From Aliivibrio sifiae (GTDB taxonomy: Bacteria; Pseudomonadota; Gammaproteobacteria; Enterobacterales; Vibrionaceae): 37,665 bases of DNA. Each line of letters opens with the position of its first letter. Position 1 is the stretch's first letter. The notes under the pieces are model-generated. The model did not search any database. It saw nothing but the letters and a program-made list of their open reading frames with translations, and was not told the DNA's origin. Where the stretch lies: contig NZ_MSCP01000001.1 of assembly GCF_002954715.1 (NCBI RefSeq), positions 637,432-675,096 on the forward strand. The letters run 5' to 3'. Both the position numbers and the translations under genes were made by a program. Shown piece after piece: positions 16,634 to 26,139 of the stretch.

Positions 16634-18577
16634 ATGTCACGATTATTTATTGCAGAAAAACCAAGTTTAGGCCGAGCAATCGCCGCAGGTCTGTCGAAGC
16701 CCCAGAAGAATCAACAAGGCTACATTGAATGTGGTAATGGCGACATTGTAACTTGGTGTATTGGTCACTTATTAGAGCAAGTGGAACCGGATGCATATGA
16801 TGATAAATACAAATCGTGGCGTATGGAACATTTACCTATTGTTCCTGAAAAATGGCAGCTTCGTCCAAGAAAATCCTCTAGTAAACAACTTACAGTGATC
16901 CGTAAATTGTTAAAAAATGCATCCCAAGTCGTTCATGCGGGGGACCCAGATAGAGAAGGGCAATTATTAGTTGATGAAGTGCTGGACTATTTAAAGCTAT
17001 CTAAAATCAAAAAAGCAGAAACTCAGCGTTTATTGATTAGTGACTTAAATTTACCGGCAGTAAAACGTGCATTAACATCAATGCGAAGCAACCAAGAGTT
17101 TATCCCTCTTTCAATCTCAGCCTTAGCTCGCTCTCGTGCCGATTGGCTTTATGGAATGAACATGACACGTGCTTATACCTTATTAGGTCAACGAGGTGGC
17201 TATCAAGGTGTCTTATCAGTCGGTCGAGTACAAACGCCAGTGTTAGGTTTAGTGACTCGTCGAGATGAAGAGATTGCTAATTTTGTGCCTAAAGCGTATT
17301 TCACATTAGAAGCACTTATTCCTTATCAGAACCATCAACTTAATGATGGGCAAGCCTTTGATATCCGAGCTAAGTGGAAACCAAGTGAAGCGTGTCAGCA
17401 ATTTCAAGATGAAGAAGGGCGCGTGCTCAGTCTTAAATTAGTCGAGAATGTAGCTCAAAGAATTGCGAATCAACCAGCGACCGTAACTAAAGCTGAAAAT
17501 AAAGAAACCAAACAAAATGCGCCTTTGCCGTATTCTTTATCATCACTGCAAATTGATGCAGCTAAGCGATATAACTTAAGTGCTCAACAAGTATTGGATT
17601 CGTGTCAAGCATTGTATGAAAAACATAAATTAATTACTTATCCACGTTCAGATAGTCGCCATTTACCTAAAGATCACTATAAGCAACGTGAACAAGTATG
17701 TGCTGCCATTGGTAGTAACGATAAGCAGTTATCTAGTGCGGTAACTAGTGCAGATCTGACATTGAAATCACGAGCTTGGAATGACAGTAAGGTTGATGCT
17801 CACCATGCGATTATTCCAACCCCTAAATCAAGTGGTTCAGCAGGGCTTTCTGGATTTGAAGAGAAGGTTTATCACCTTATTGCTCGACAATATTTAATGC
17901 AATTCTATCCTGCAGCCGTTTATGCCGAAGCTGAATTGGTGTTTGACATCGCAGGTGGTGTATTTGCAGCAAAAGGTAAACAGATGCTGTTTGCAGGTTG
18001 GCGAATATTGCTTGGTAAAGTCCAAGCACAAAGCAGTGACGATGATGTAGCAAATAAAGTGCCGCCGTTAAAGAAAGGAGAGGTGCATATTTGTCGTGAA
18101 GGTGAAATAAAACACAAAATGACAGAGCCGCCTAAATATTTTACCGAGGCAACATTATTACAAGCTATGACCGGGATTGCTCGCTTTGTTGAAGATAAAG
18201 AGCTGAAAAAAATATTAAGAGATACGGATGGATTAGGAACAGAAGCGACACGAGCTGGTATTTTAGATACCTTGTTTAAACGTCAGTTATTAATTCGTAA
18301 TGGTAAAAACATTCATGCAAGTGACGCTGGTAAAGGATTGATTCATGCACTTCCAAATGAGGCAAGTTATCCTGATATGACTGCACATTGGGAGTTTCAA
18401 TTACAAGGGATGACAGAAAGAACCTGTTCATATCGCCCCTTTATGGCAGCGCTAGAAACAAAAGTGATGAATTTTATGCAGGGTGTGCAGCAGGGTCCAA
18501 TTCCTGATTCATTAAGAACGCTTAAAAGCCCAGCAAAACCGCAATTTAAACGACGTAGAAAAGCAAAGAAATCATAA
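16634..18577 (+). CDS. topB: DNA topoisomerase III
   Basis: A type IA topoisomerase that decatenates DNA and resolves replication intermediates. The 647-residue protein starts with a Toprim domain (LFIAEKPSLGRAIA; DPDREGQ at 104-110 for magnesium) and carries the catalytic Tyr336 in ITYPRSDSR, equivalent to Tyr328 of E. coli TopB (653 aa). The basic C-terminus (FKRRRKAKKS) is usual, and no zinc fingers are expected. The start is firm from alignment with MRLFIAEKPSLARAI. The ATG directly follows a terminator T run, so no Shine-Dalgarno is available; translation must begin on an unusual leader. Confidence 0.96.
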   Translation: MSRLFIAEKPSLGRAIAAGLSKPQKNQQGYIECGNGDIVTWCIGHLLEQVEPDAYDDKYKSWRMEHLPIVPEKWQLRPRKSSSKQLTVIRKLLKNASQVVHAGDPDREGQLLVDEVLDYLKLSKIKKAETQRLLISDLNLPAVKRALTSMRSNQEFIPLSISALARSRADWLYGMNMTRAYTLLGQRGGYQGVLSVGRVQTPVLGLVTRRDEEIANFVPKAYFTLEALIPYQNHQLNDGQAFDIRAKWKPSEACQQFQDEEGRVLSLKLVENVAQRIANQPATVTKAENKETKQNAPLPYSLSSLQIDAAKRYNLSAQQVLDSCQALYEKHKLITYPRSDSRHLPKDHYKQREQVCAAIGSNDKQLSSAVTSADLTLKSRAWNDSKVDAHHAIIPTPKSSGSAGLSGFEEKVYHLIARQYLMQFYPAAVYAEAELVFDIAGGVFAAKGKQMLFAGWRILLGKVQAQSSDDDVANKVPPLKKGEVHICREGEIKHKMTEPPKYFTEATLLQAMTGIARFVEDKELKKILRDTDGLGTEATRAGILDTLFKRQLLIRNGKNIHASDAGKGLIHALPNEASYPDMTAHWEFQLQGMTERTCSYRPFMAALETKVMNFMQGVQQGPIPDSLRTLKSPAKPQFKRRRKAKKS

Positions 18578-18664
18578 AATTAGATCCGCATCATCGCACA
18601 AAATAGAATAATAAACTAAGGTGCCTTTTTAGATATGATTATTAATAGAATTTAAGAAGGCAAT

Positions 18665-19489
18665 ATGACATTTAAGCATGTAGTTGGTTTTGGTGTGGCT
18701 GGAAACTTTGCTGGGCATTTAGAACAAGCAGGAGAAGCTACCGATTTTTTAAATGTAAAAGTTGAAAACTCAATTCAACCTAAAGCATTATTTCCTTTTT
18801 ATATCCCTTCCCAAAGTGCTGGTTTTTTATCTCAATATCCACTGTCGTCGAACTCAATTATTCCACCGAACGATGCTGATAATTTGCAAATAGAACCAGA
18901 AATAGCAATTGTCTTTGATATTACTTATGAAGACAATAAAGTTGTAGCGTTAACTCCCGTAAAATTTGCCGCTTATAATGATTGCTCTATCCGTAAGCCT
19001 AATGCTAAAAAGATCAGTGAGAAGAAAAACTGGGGTGCAAATACAAAAGGGATCTCTCAAGACTTTATTGAATTGTCATCTTTCACTAAAGGATGTGAAT
19101 TAGACACTTACCGCATCGCTAGTTTTCATATTAGAAATGGTCAAGTAAATCGATATGGCGAAGACAGCGCTGCGATTGATTACAGTTATTTCCATGAGCA
19201 ATTAAACGATTGGATGATTGATCGAATGAATAATCAGAAAGATGAAGGGCCTGCAGAAAACCTTGCTCTTTATTTATCTGAAGCAAATTATCCACAACAA
19301 GCGATTATTAGTATCGGAGCAACACGCTATACAAAATTTGGGGAAAACAATTTTTTACAATCAGGCGATGAAAGTATTGTCGTTGTTTATAATGGCGATA
19401 AATATAATGCAAGAGAGATTGAAACGATGGTTAATAATAGAAAATTTGAAGGCACAGAGATATCGCTATTATCTCAATTAGTTAAATAA
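18665..19489 (+). CDS. DUF5718 family protein
   Basis: A 274-residue soluble protein without signal peptide or membrane segments. It begins MTFKHVVGFGVAGNFAGHLEQAGEA with a glycine-rich stretch and contains IEPEIAIVFDITYEDNKVV and IISIGATRYTKFGENNFL. I recall such proteins as DUF5718, of unknown function. The PE-E/D pattern with a late IGATRY block recalls the fumarylacetoacetate hydrolase fold, but this is only a resemblance. AGAAGG lies 5 nt before the ATG. It is downstream of topB by 87 bp and may share its transcript. Confidence 0.7.
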   Translation: MTFKHVVGFGVAGNFAGHLEQAGEATDFLNVKVENSIQPKALFPFYIPSQSAGFLSQYPLSSNSIIPPNDADNLQIEPEIAIVFDITYEDNKVVALTPVKFAAYNDCSIRKPNAKKISEKKNWGANTKGISQDFIELSSFTKGCELDTYRIASFHIRNGQVNRYGEDSAAIDYSYFHEQLNDWMIDRMNNQKDEGPAENLALYLSEANYPQQAIISIGATRYTKFGENNFLQSGDESIVVVYNGDKYNAREIETMVNNRKFEGTEISLLSQLVK

Positions 19490-19523
19490 GCATTTTCTTT
19501 TATTTTGGCGCCAATATATTGTC

Positions 19524-19566
19524 ATGTGAATGTAAAAGATCTTGTTTCTGCAAGATCTTTCACATA
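19524..19566. terminator. Hairpin after the DUF5718 gene
   Basis: Perfect 10-bp stem AAAGATCTTG/CAAGATCTTT (19535-19544, 19551-19560) with outer ATGTG/CACAT pairing. The T run is short, so it is a weak terminator or a leader structure for the cyclase gene 45 bp downstream. Confidence 0.45.
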
Positions 19567-19611
19567 AATATAGGTATTATAACTGTTCATTTTCTGTTAA
19601 AGAATTTATAT

Positions 19612-21084
19612 ATGCCAAAATCAAATTTAAAACATATCTTCATGATCCCGACACTATTTTTAGTGCTAATCCTAAGTATTGTTTTAAATAATCATATTGG
19701 TGCAGTTAAAAGACAAGTTAACCGTGAATATGATCGTATTATTGATTCATTGCAGAGATCAATAAAAGTAATGATCTCGCTTGATTACAATTTATCACAG
19801 CTTTATAAGCAAAGTACGGGCAAGTTTTATAATCATAACCTTCAAGTTGATGAAGAAGCTGGTTTATGTGTTATTCACCCTAACAATAACCTTGAAGCGG
19901 TAATGGATAGTCAAGAGGTTTCAGTCCCTGAAACTCGGTTAGATTATAGTATTGCTGGTATTAAAGAGTTATGTGACCCCAAATCAGAGTTGTATCAAGT
20001 CGCTTCTAAAAAAATGACACTCGCTCCTGTTATTTCTTTTATCCATGATTATGAAAATTATCTTCATGGTATCTACTTCATTTCTAAATATAAATATATT
20101 ATTTCTTCACCAAGAACGATTGCCGAGAATTTAACGAAACAAAGTTTAGAAACTATTTATTCTCGACCATACTGGAAAAACAGTATGAAGAATGATAATC
20201 AAAAGCATATTACTTTCACCCCACCTTATACTGATGCTTTTTTTGATGGGTTAGAGGTCCTTACTTTTTCAACACCGATATATTATAAAAATTTGTTTAA
20301 AGGTGTCTTAGTTATTGACTTGTCGGTAGATAAACTTTTGCATTCAGAAAGCGAAGTATCTAAGCATATTCAGTTATTAGATAGTGATGAATATGAACGC
20401 TTTGAACAATATAAATTCATGCAACCAATTACACTTAAAGACACTAATTTTACTTATTTTTTATATTATAAAAATTCGATAAAAGAAGAGATAATGGGCT
20501 TTATTTTGCATGATGCCAAAACATTAACCTTGATCGGTGTTACTTATATTTTAGCCGTTTTATCGATGTTCTATTATCAAAGTCGTCTGTCTCATCGATA
20601 TTATCGTGATTTGGCGAAACAAGATCCAATGACAGGTCTTTATAATCGACGTGGTTTTGAAATGAGCTTACAAGATCGTGTAGTTAAGAAATTTGTTGGT
20701 TTTGCTTTGTATGATATTGATGACTTTAAACAAATTAATGATGTGTTTGGTCATGATGTTGGGGATGAAGCGATTAAATATGTGGCTAAGATATTGAATA
20801 AAAGTGTTCGAGATAGCGATATTGTTTCACGATTTGGTGGCGAAGAGTTTGTTATCTGTATTAATGCGGAATCAAAAGCGAGTATCGAGAGTGTTTGTGA
20901 GCGTGTTAGAAAGTCGATTCAAGATTCGTCAGGTAAGGTCGTAACCGGTGGTTTTACCGTCTCTGGCGGTGTTACGATTATCGATTCTCATCAAGATTTC
21001 TCGTTTGAAAATGTGATAAAGAAAGCGGATGATTTACTTTATAAAGCAAAAGAAGAAGGAAAAAACCGAGTTTATTTCTCATAA
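19612..21084 (+). CDS. Membrane-bound diguanylate cyclase with periplasmic sensor domain
   Basis: Makes the second messenger cyclic di-GMP from two GTP. The start at 19612 (MPKSNLKHIFMIP) puts a membrane helix at about 11-27; the in-frame start at 19519 would add 31 Cys-rich residues through a hairpin and is unlikely. Residues about 30-300 form a periplasmic domain resembling PDC/dCache sensors, and a second helix spans about 303-322. The GGDEF domain runs from DPMTGLYNRRGFE to the C-terminus. It has LYDIDDFKQIND (metal-binding D368), an intact GGEEF active site at 409-413, and an inhibitory-site RDSD at 400-403. It should be active and feedback-inhibited. The ligand is unknown. Confidence 0.9.
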   Translation: MPKSNLKHIFMIPTLFLVLILSIVLNNHIGAVKRQVNREYDRIIDSLQRSIKVMISLDYNLSQLYKQSTGKFYNHNLQVDEEAGLCVIHPNNNLEAVMDSQEVSVPETRLDYSIAGIKELCDPKSELYQVASKKMTLAPVISFIHDYENYLHGIYFISKYKYIISSPRTIAENLTKQSLETIYSRPYWKNSMKNDNQKHITFTPPYTDAFFDGLEVLTFSTPIYYKNLFKGVLVIDLSVDKLLHSESEVSKHIQLLDSDEYERFEQYKFMQPITLKDTNFTYFLYYKNSIKEEIMGFILHDAKTLTLIGVTYILAVLSMFYYQSRLSHRYYRDLAKQDPMTGLYNRRGFEMSLQDRVVKKFVGFALYDIDDFKQINDVFGHDVGDEAIKYVAKILNKSVRDSDIVSRFGGEEFVICINAESKASIESVCERVRKSIQDSSGKVVTGGFTVSGGVTIIDSHQDFSFENVIKKADDLLYKAKEEGKNRVYFS

Positions 21085-21100
21085 ACTCGGTCAGTTAAAT

Positions 21101-22048
21101 TTAGCTTACTTTTTCTAATTCTTGATACAAACGTTTAACAATAGGTTCTGATTTTTTGTGGCTTCGAATATCCATAAAAATATCTTTTGCCTCTGAGTAT
21201 TCTTGACGAAGATAAACTAACCACTGTTTTACTCGGTTAGAATAATATTGACCTTTATCACCTGCCATTTGTAATTTAGAGTAATGGATTAACAGCGCAA
21301 TAACTTCAGGCCATGGCATAGCGGCGTGATTGTGCTTTACGACATTACCTAAATTAGGAACGTTAAATGCCCCTCTACATACCATTAATGAATCAATACC
21401 TGTTGCTGCAATGCAACGTTGGCCGTCTTCATAGTTCCAAATCTCACCATTAGCGATGATAGGTATATCCACCTTTTGGCGAACTTGGTTTATGTAATCC
21501 CATTTTATTTCTTCAGCTCTGTAGCCATCGACTTTAGTTCTTGCATGAATGGTTAATTCATTTGCACCTGCTTGTTTAATGGCATCTGCAATAGCAAAAC
21601 ACTCTTCAGGTTTTTCCCAACCTAAACGTATTTTAGCCGTGACTTTTTTATCATTGGGTACGGCATCACGACATGCTTTAACTACTTGATAAATTAATTC
21701 GGGTTCTTTTAGTAGTGCAGCACCACCTCGACTTTTATTTACTGCTTTTGCTGGACAGCCAAAGTTTAAATCAATACCGTCGGATCCAAGCTCAATCGCG
21801 CGGGCTGCATTTTCTGCCATCCAATTAGGTTCTTGTCCTAATAATTGTAGACGGATAGGTGTTCCAGATTTAGTTTTGCTGTTGCTATGTAGTTCTGGGC
21901 AAATGCGGTGGAAAACATGAGGGGGTAAAAGTTGATCAACAATTCGAACAAACTCTGTTACACAGAAATCGTAATCATTAATCTCTGTTAATAGCTCACG
22001 CATTAAATGATCAAGAACACCCTCCATAGGGCCTAGTATTACTTGCAT
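21101..22048 (-). CDS. dusC: tRNA-dihydrouridine(16) synthase DusC
   Basis: An FMN-dependent enzyme that reduces U16 of tRNAs to dihydrouridine. The 315-residue barrel protein starts [20 protein letters not shown], the DusC pattern. It has catalytic Cys98 in [15 protein letters not shown] and the phosphate/FMN-binding [10 protein letters not shown] and [13 protein letters not shown] segments. Length matches E. coli DusC (315 aa). It converges with the cyclase gene with only 16 bp between stops. On the same strand, a pilin-like gene lies just upstream in transcription. Confidence 0.95.
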   Translation of the reverse strand: MQVILGPMEGVLDHLMRELLTEINDYDFCVTEFVRIVDQLLPPHVFHRICPELHSNSKTKSGTPIRLQLLGQEPNWMAENAARAIELGSDGIDLNFGCPAKAVNKSRGGAALLKEPELIYQVVKACRDAVPNDKKVTAKIRLGWEKPEECFAIADAIKQAGANELTIHARTKVDGYRAEEIKWDYINQVRQKVDIPIIANGEIWNYEDGQRCIAATGIDSLMVCRGAFNVPNLGNVVKHNHAAMPWPEVIALLIHYSKLQMAGDKGQYYSNRVKQWLVYLRQEYSEAKDIFMDIRSHKKSEPIVKRLYQELEKVS

Positions 22049-22099
22049 ATCCCACCTCTTTTGTTGGAGGTGGGATTGTAGGGGGAAAGGGGGGGGATG

Positions 22100-22654
22100 T
22101 CACTTACTTCCTTTATTATAGCTTGTTGTTGTCGTTTCTCCTGTAGTAGGAAAGTAATTTAATTTATAACCAACTTGAGTTTTATTTGCTACGTTGGAGG
22201 CATAATAATATATACATGCCGTTTCATTGTTTGGTCCAGCAGGGCCATACCAGTATTGGATGTCAGCACTAGCACTAGCAAAGTTATCGCCTACATATTC
22301 TTCAATAGTCAGTTCTTGGTTTAATAGGCCATTCCAAAGTTCACCACAACCTTCCCCCGTAATTTTTCCACTATACGTTGTTCCCAATGGAAACCCTTCA
22401 TTTGATGGGTAAATAGTCTCGTCAGAAAAAATAACACCAACCCCTGAGCTTACTGAAGGCTCTCCTTGTAAAATCCATGCTCCATGATACATATTTACAG
22501 CAGCAGTGAATGCGGAAAATACACCGTCCGCTCTAGATTTATGAGCATCATCTTGTAAGCTTAAAAATTTTGGAGCAGCAGTTACTGCTAAAATCCCCAA
22601 AATAACTATAACTACGACGAGTTCAATTAAGGTAAATCCTTGATTTTTTTTCAT
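22100..22654 (-). CDS. Type IV pilin-like protein (MSHA-type)
   Basis: The 184-residue product has a short leader and class III signal KKNQG-FTLIELVVVIVILG, cleaved after Gly by prepilin peptidase. The usual hydrophobic helix and Glu at +5 follow. The C-terminal part carries two cysteines (GEGCGELW and TACIYYY) likely to form the pilin disulfide loop, and SADIQYWYGPAG resembles MSHA-type minor pilins. The start at 22654 (after GAGAA) is preferred over 22693, which would lengthen the leader by 13 residues. No assembly genes are nearby, so it would rely on a pilus or secretion system encoded elsewhere. It is divergent from the YecA-like gene. Confidence 0.85.
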   Translation of the reverse strand: MKKNQGFTLIELVVVIVILGILAVTAAPKFLSLQDDAHKSRADGVFSAFTAAVNMYHGAWILQGEPSVSSGVGVIFSDETIYPSNEGFPLGTTYSGKITGEGCGELWNGLLNQELTIEEYVGDNFASASADIQYWYGPAGPNNETACIYYYASNVANKTQVGYKLNYFPTTGETTTTSYNKGSK

Positions 22655-22757
22655 AGCATTTCTCGACAGCAAAATAAAAAATAATAACGGCACTTAGGCT
22701 CTAATAATTATTTACGTTATACTACGCCGAAAACTTAATTTCGGAAGTGAATAAATA

Positions 22758-23372
22758 ATGAAATATCAATTAATTACGCTCGATGACGTTGATTTGAACT
22801 GTTCTAGCCTGTTTATTGAAGGCGCAGTACTTGCCGCAAATATGGCAACAAAGCCATTAGCTCCAGAGGCGTGGTTAGGTGACATTATTGGTGCAGATAA
22901 TGCACTTAAAATGGTTAAAACGATTTCTCAACAAATTGAACATCAATATTTATTACTTAAACGTAATGAATATGAAGTTACTGAAGTCGTTAATTTTGAT
23001 GACCTTGATCAACTTGCAGATTTTGCTGAAGGTTTCATGACATTATGGCCAATGATCGAAGAGCTATGGAGTGATCTCCAAGTTGCTGATGGTACAACAC
23101 GTATGTTGTCTGCATTATTAACAACGATGATGCTTGCGGTTGATGAAGAAGAGACGCATCGTCAAATGGCAGAAGCCGGAATAGATACACCTCCAACATT
23201 GACCCAAATGCTTCCTCAATTGGATATGATGATTTTAGAAGTTGCAATGGCTGCTGATGAATATCAAATCGGCTATAAAGGCCAGAAAGTAAATCCGTAT
23301 AAAAACGTGGGACGTAATGACACTTGTCCATGTGAAAGTGGAAAGAAGTTTAAGAAATGTTGTGGTAAATAG
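22758..23372 (+). CDS. UPF0149/YecA-like protein with SEC-C metal-binding tail
   Basis: A 204-residue cytoplasmic protein with an all-helical UPF0149-like body (residues about 5-165) rich in acidic residues. It ends in NVGRNDTCPCESGKKFKKCC, a SEC-C zinc-binding motif like that at the SecA C-terminus. SEC-C tails bind zinc, and in E. coli YecA the motif interacts with metal and SecB/ribosomes; this is family knowledge. GGAAG precedes the start. The 103-bp gap to the divergent pilin gene holds both promoters. A strong terminator follows. Confidence 0.82.
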   Translation: MKYQLITLDDVDLNCSSLFIEGAVLAANMATKPLAPEAWLGDIIGADNALKMVKTISQQIEHQYLLLKRNEYEVTEVVNFDDLDQLADFAEGFMTLWPMIEELWSDLQVADGTTRMLSALLTTMMLAVDEEETHRQMAEAGIDTPPTLTQMLPQLDMMILEVAMAADEYQIGYKGQKVNPYKNVGRNDTCPCESGKKFKKCCGK

Positions 23373-23400
23373 TTGGATTCATATTTTTCTTCTTTAAGTA

Positions 23401-23437
23401 AAAAAGCCATCTGGTAATCATTACCAGATGGCTTTTT
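23401..23437. terminator. Strong bidirectional terminator
   Basis: Perfect 17-bp stem (23401-23417 and 23421-23437) with loop TCA, five A at the left and five T at the right. It ends the YecA-like gene and may stop leftward transcripts of dsbB. Confidence 0.9.
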
Positions 23438-23510
23438 GCTAATTTAGTATAATTCCAATCTACATAAGAGCCTGATCATTATTCTTACATGAATTAGTAT
23501 TATTTTTTAA

Positions 23511-24026
23511 TTACGCTCGTTTCTTATTGAAGAATTGAGCAATAACAAAAATAGTTAAAGCAACAAGATTACCAGCAAAGATAATGACTAACCATTGTGG
23601 CATTGTTAACGTTAAGAACTGCCAAACAATTTTACTGCAATCACCATATGCTTCAAACATCCAAGGGGCCCATTTGTTCAGAGGAGCCCATGAAGGAAAC
23701 TTTACAAATAAATCACATGTAGCAAAAGGTGATGGGTTAAGTTGGAAGTCAACATGTTGCATCGCTAATTTTAAGCCCCAACCAGCACTTATTCCCCAAG
23801 CAATGAAGCCACACCAACGAATAATAAGGTTATTCGGGTTAAGCAAGCCGATAATCGCTGCTCCTGCAATTCCCATCATAGCAACGCGTTCATAGATGCA
23901 CATTACGCAAGGTGGTAACTTCATGACATGTTGAAAAGTCAGGGCTGCACCTTCAAAAAAGGCGATACATAGAAGTAATAAAAGCCAAGATAAACGAATG
24001 CGAGAAAAGTGGTTAAGGGTTTGCAT
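23511..24026 (-). CDS. dsbB: Disulfide bond formation protein DsbB
   Basis: An inner-membrane quinone reductase that reoxidises DsbA. The 171-residue protein has four membrane helices and both periplasmic cysteine pairs: C40-C43 in LPPCVMCIYERV and C104/C130, positions nearly equal to E. coli C41-C44 and C104/C130. Arg near residue 47 in YERV is the quinone-site residue of the family. It lies 68 bp downstream of nhaB on the same strand, behind a possible terminator; nhaB-dsbB is a known neighbour pair in gammaproteobacteria. Confidence 0.95.
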   Translation of the reverse strand: MQTLNHFSRIRLSWLLLLLCIAFFEGAALTFQHVMKLPPCVMCIYERVAMMGIAGAAIIGLLNPNNLIIRWCGFIAWGISAGWGLKLAMQHVDFQLNPSPFATCDLFVKFPSWAPLNKWAPWMFEAYGDCSKIVWQFLTLTMPQWLVIIFAGNLVALTIFVIAQFFNKKRA

Positions 24027-24046
24027 TTTTATTCCTTGTAAAAATA

Positions 24047-24073
24047 AAGGCCCCGTATATACAGAGCCTTTTT
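24047..24073 (-). terminator. Possible terminator/attenuator between nhaB and dsbB
   Basis: Minus strand AAGGCTCTGTAT/ATACGGGGCCTT pairs with three G-U pairs and is followed by TTATTTTT. The stem has a minimal loop, so termination may be partial, leaving dsbB linked to nhaB. Confidence 0.55.
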
Positions 24074-24094
24074 ATCAAAAGTGGTTATACCTTA

Positions 24095-25690
24095 TTAATG
24101 ACCACTAGAAACTGCAGAAGTTGCACTTTCTATTGCACCATGTGTAATCCATCCTAAATCGTAGAACATTGCTGTCATAGGCTCAAGGAAGAAAACAATA
24201 CCAAATAAGCCAACAAGAGCTAATACAATAGTATATGGTAAGGCCATCCATACCATACGTCCGTATGATAATTGAATTAATGGAGCAAGTGCCGACGTTA
24301 GCAAGAACAAGAATGCTGCTTGACCATTTGGTGTTGCAACTGATGGCAAGTTTGTTCCGGTATTGATTGCTACTGCTAACAAGTCAAATTGGTCTCGAGT
24401 AATTTGACCGTCTAGTAATGCACTTTTTACTTCATTGATATAAACAGTGCCAACAAATACATTATCAGAAACCATCGATAGTACGCCATTAGCAACGTAA
24501 AATAGGGCTAATTGAGCTCCTTTATCTTCAACAGCTAGTACAGAGTCAATGATCGGTTTGAATAACTCTTGATCTATAATTACAGCAACAACTGCAAAGA
24601 AAACCGCTAATAAGGCGGTAAATGGCAGAGCTTCTTCAAAGGCTTTACCCATTGAATGCTCTTCGATAACACCAGTAAAAGCAGTAGCCAAGATAATAAC
24701 AGATAGGCCGATAAGACCAACCGCGGCTAAATGAAGCGCAAGAGCTACAATTAACCAAACAGCAATAACTGCCTGAATAATTAGTTTAGCATTATCGATA
24801 TTAGTGCGATTTTTACGTTCTTCTGATTCATATTCTTCAAGAATATTACGAACGTTAATTGGTAGTTTTGCTCCGTAACCACAGATACCTAGTTTCTCTA
24901 CTGCAACACAAGTTAACATACCACAAACAAATACAGGTGCTGTAATTGGCAGCATACGAATGATGAATTCACCAAACATCCAACCTGCTTGGTCTGCAAT
25001 GATTAAGTTTTGAGGCTCTCCTACCATTGTCATAACACCACCAAGGGCTGTACCTACACCTGCATGCATAAGTAAACTACGTAAAAATGCACGGTAGTTT
25101 TCTAAGTCATCACGAGATAGTTCATCGGTTACGTTTGAATCACAGGTATGATCGTGGCTTGGTGTTCCACCTTGCCCTGAAGCAACGCGGTGATAAATAG
25201 CATAAAAACCAACAGCTACACTGATAACAACAGCAATAACTGTTAGTGCATCAAGGAAAGCTGATAGGAAAGCGGCAGTGAAACAAAACGCAGCAGATAG
25301 GGCCGCTTTCGATTTTATGCCAATGAGTATTTTGGTAAAAATAAATAGAAGCAATTGCTTCATAAAGTAGATACCAGCAACCATGAAGACAAGCAATAAA
25401 AGTACTTCAATATTAGCAACGAGTTCATGCTTCACTTGTTCAGCACTTGTCATACCAATCGCAATGGCTTCAATTGCGAGTAAGCCACCAGGTTGTAGGG
25501 GATAACATTTTAATGCCATCGCTAAGGTAAAAATGAATTCAACGACCAATAGCCAACCCGCAGTAAATGGGTCAACAAAAAAGAAAACTAAAGGATTAAT
25601 AATTAAAAAAGACAGTATTGCAAGTTTGTACCAGTCGGGGGCTTTACCAAGAAAGTTTTTGATAAATGCATTCCCTAGCGAAATAGACAT
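24095..25690 (-). CDS. nhaB: Na+/H+ antiporter NhaB
   Basis: Exports sodium in exchange for protons across the inner membrane. The 531-residue polytopic protein starts [20 protein letters not shown] as NhaB proteins do. It contains the family region [19 protein letters not shown] and [19 protein letters not shown]. Length fits E. coli NhaB (513 aa) and vibrio forms (about 530). It is divergent from fadR across a 449-bp gap, the standard gammaproteobacterial arrangement, and upstream of dsbB. Confidence 0.95.
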   Translation of the reverse strand: MSISLGNAFIKNFLGKAPDWYKLAILSFLIINPLVFFFVDPFTAGWLLVVEFIFTLAMALKCYPLQPGGLLAIEAIAIGMTSAEQVKHELVANIEVLLLLVFMVAGIYFMKQLLLFIFTKILIGIKSKAALSAAFCFTAAFLSAFLDALTVIAVVISVAVGFYAIYHRVASGQGGTPSHDHTCDSNVTDELSRDDLENYRAFLRSLLMHAGVGTALGGVMTMVGEPQNLIIADQAGWMFGEFIIRMLPITAPVFVCGMLTCVAVEKLGICGYGAKLPINVRNILEEYESEERKNRTNIDNAKLIIQAVIAVWLIVALALHLAAVGLIGLSVIILATAFTGVIEEHSMGKAFEEALPFTALLAVFFAVVAVIIDQELFKPIIDSVLAVEDKGAQLALFYVANGVLSMVSDNVFVGTVYINEVKSALLDGQITRDQFDLLAVAINTGTNLPSVATPNGQAAFLFLLTSALAPLIQLSYGRMVWMALPYTIVLALVGLFGIVFFLEPMTAMFYDLGWITHGAIESATSAVSSGH

Positions 25691-26139
25691 GTGATGCTCT
25701 CTACATTGTTACATTGGTTATATAAAAAATAGGGGTAAGTAGGGAGTTGATAATAATCGCCTAATGTATTGTTATTATTAAGGATAAACAACTATTTAGA
25801 AAAACAACAAAAACTAAATTTTACTATTTTGCCAAATAACTACCTAAACAGACCTAACCCTAGAGTAAACGACTGAACTTTACTCTTTATTAATCAATAG
25901 TCAATATTTGCAAATAGGTAAATTGATCAAAATGTGCCTTTGCTCGGCTTTATTGATAAAACCCATAAAATACATAAAAAAAAACCGTTATGAGTATTGA
26001 TTATTCAGGGGGATTAATACTTAAAAGTGGGAAAAATGTGTATAAATAGCGACTTGAATTAATAAGTGGTTAAGAATTTATTGAACTGGTGGTATGATGA
26101 GTAAAGTTATTTTATATAAAAAACGGATTGTAAACTTGT
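25691..26139. other. Intergenic region between nhaB and fadR
   Basis: About 450 bp of AT-rich sequence with no credible gene. The fadR promoter probably includes an extended -10, TGGTATGAT at 26091-26099. The nearby AACTGGTGG resembles one FadR half-site only. I recognise no NhaR site. Confidence 0.5.

Noticed and set aside
26081-26099. FadR autoregulatory site before fadR
   Set aside because: Only one half (AACTGGT) fits; the second half reads TATGATGA rather than GACCA, so it was not called.
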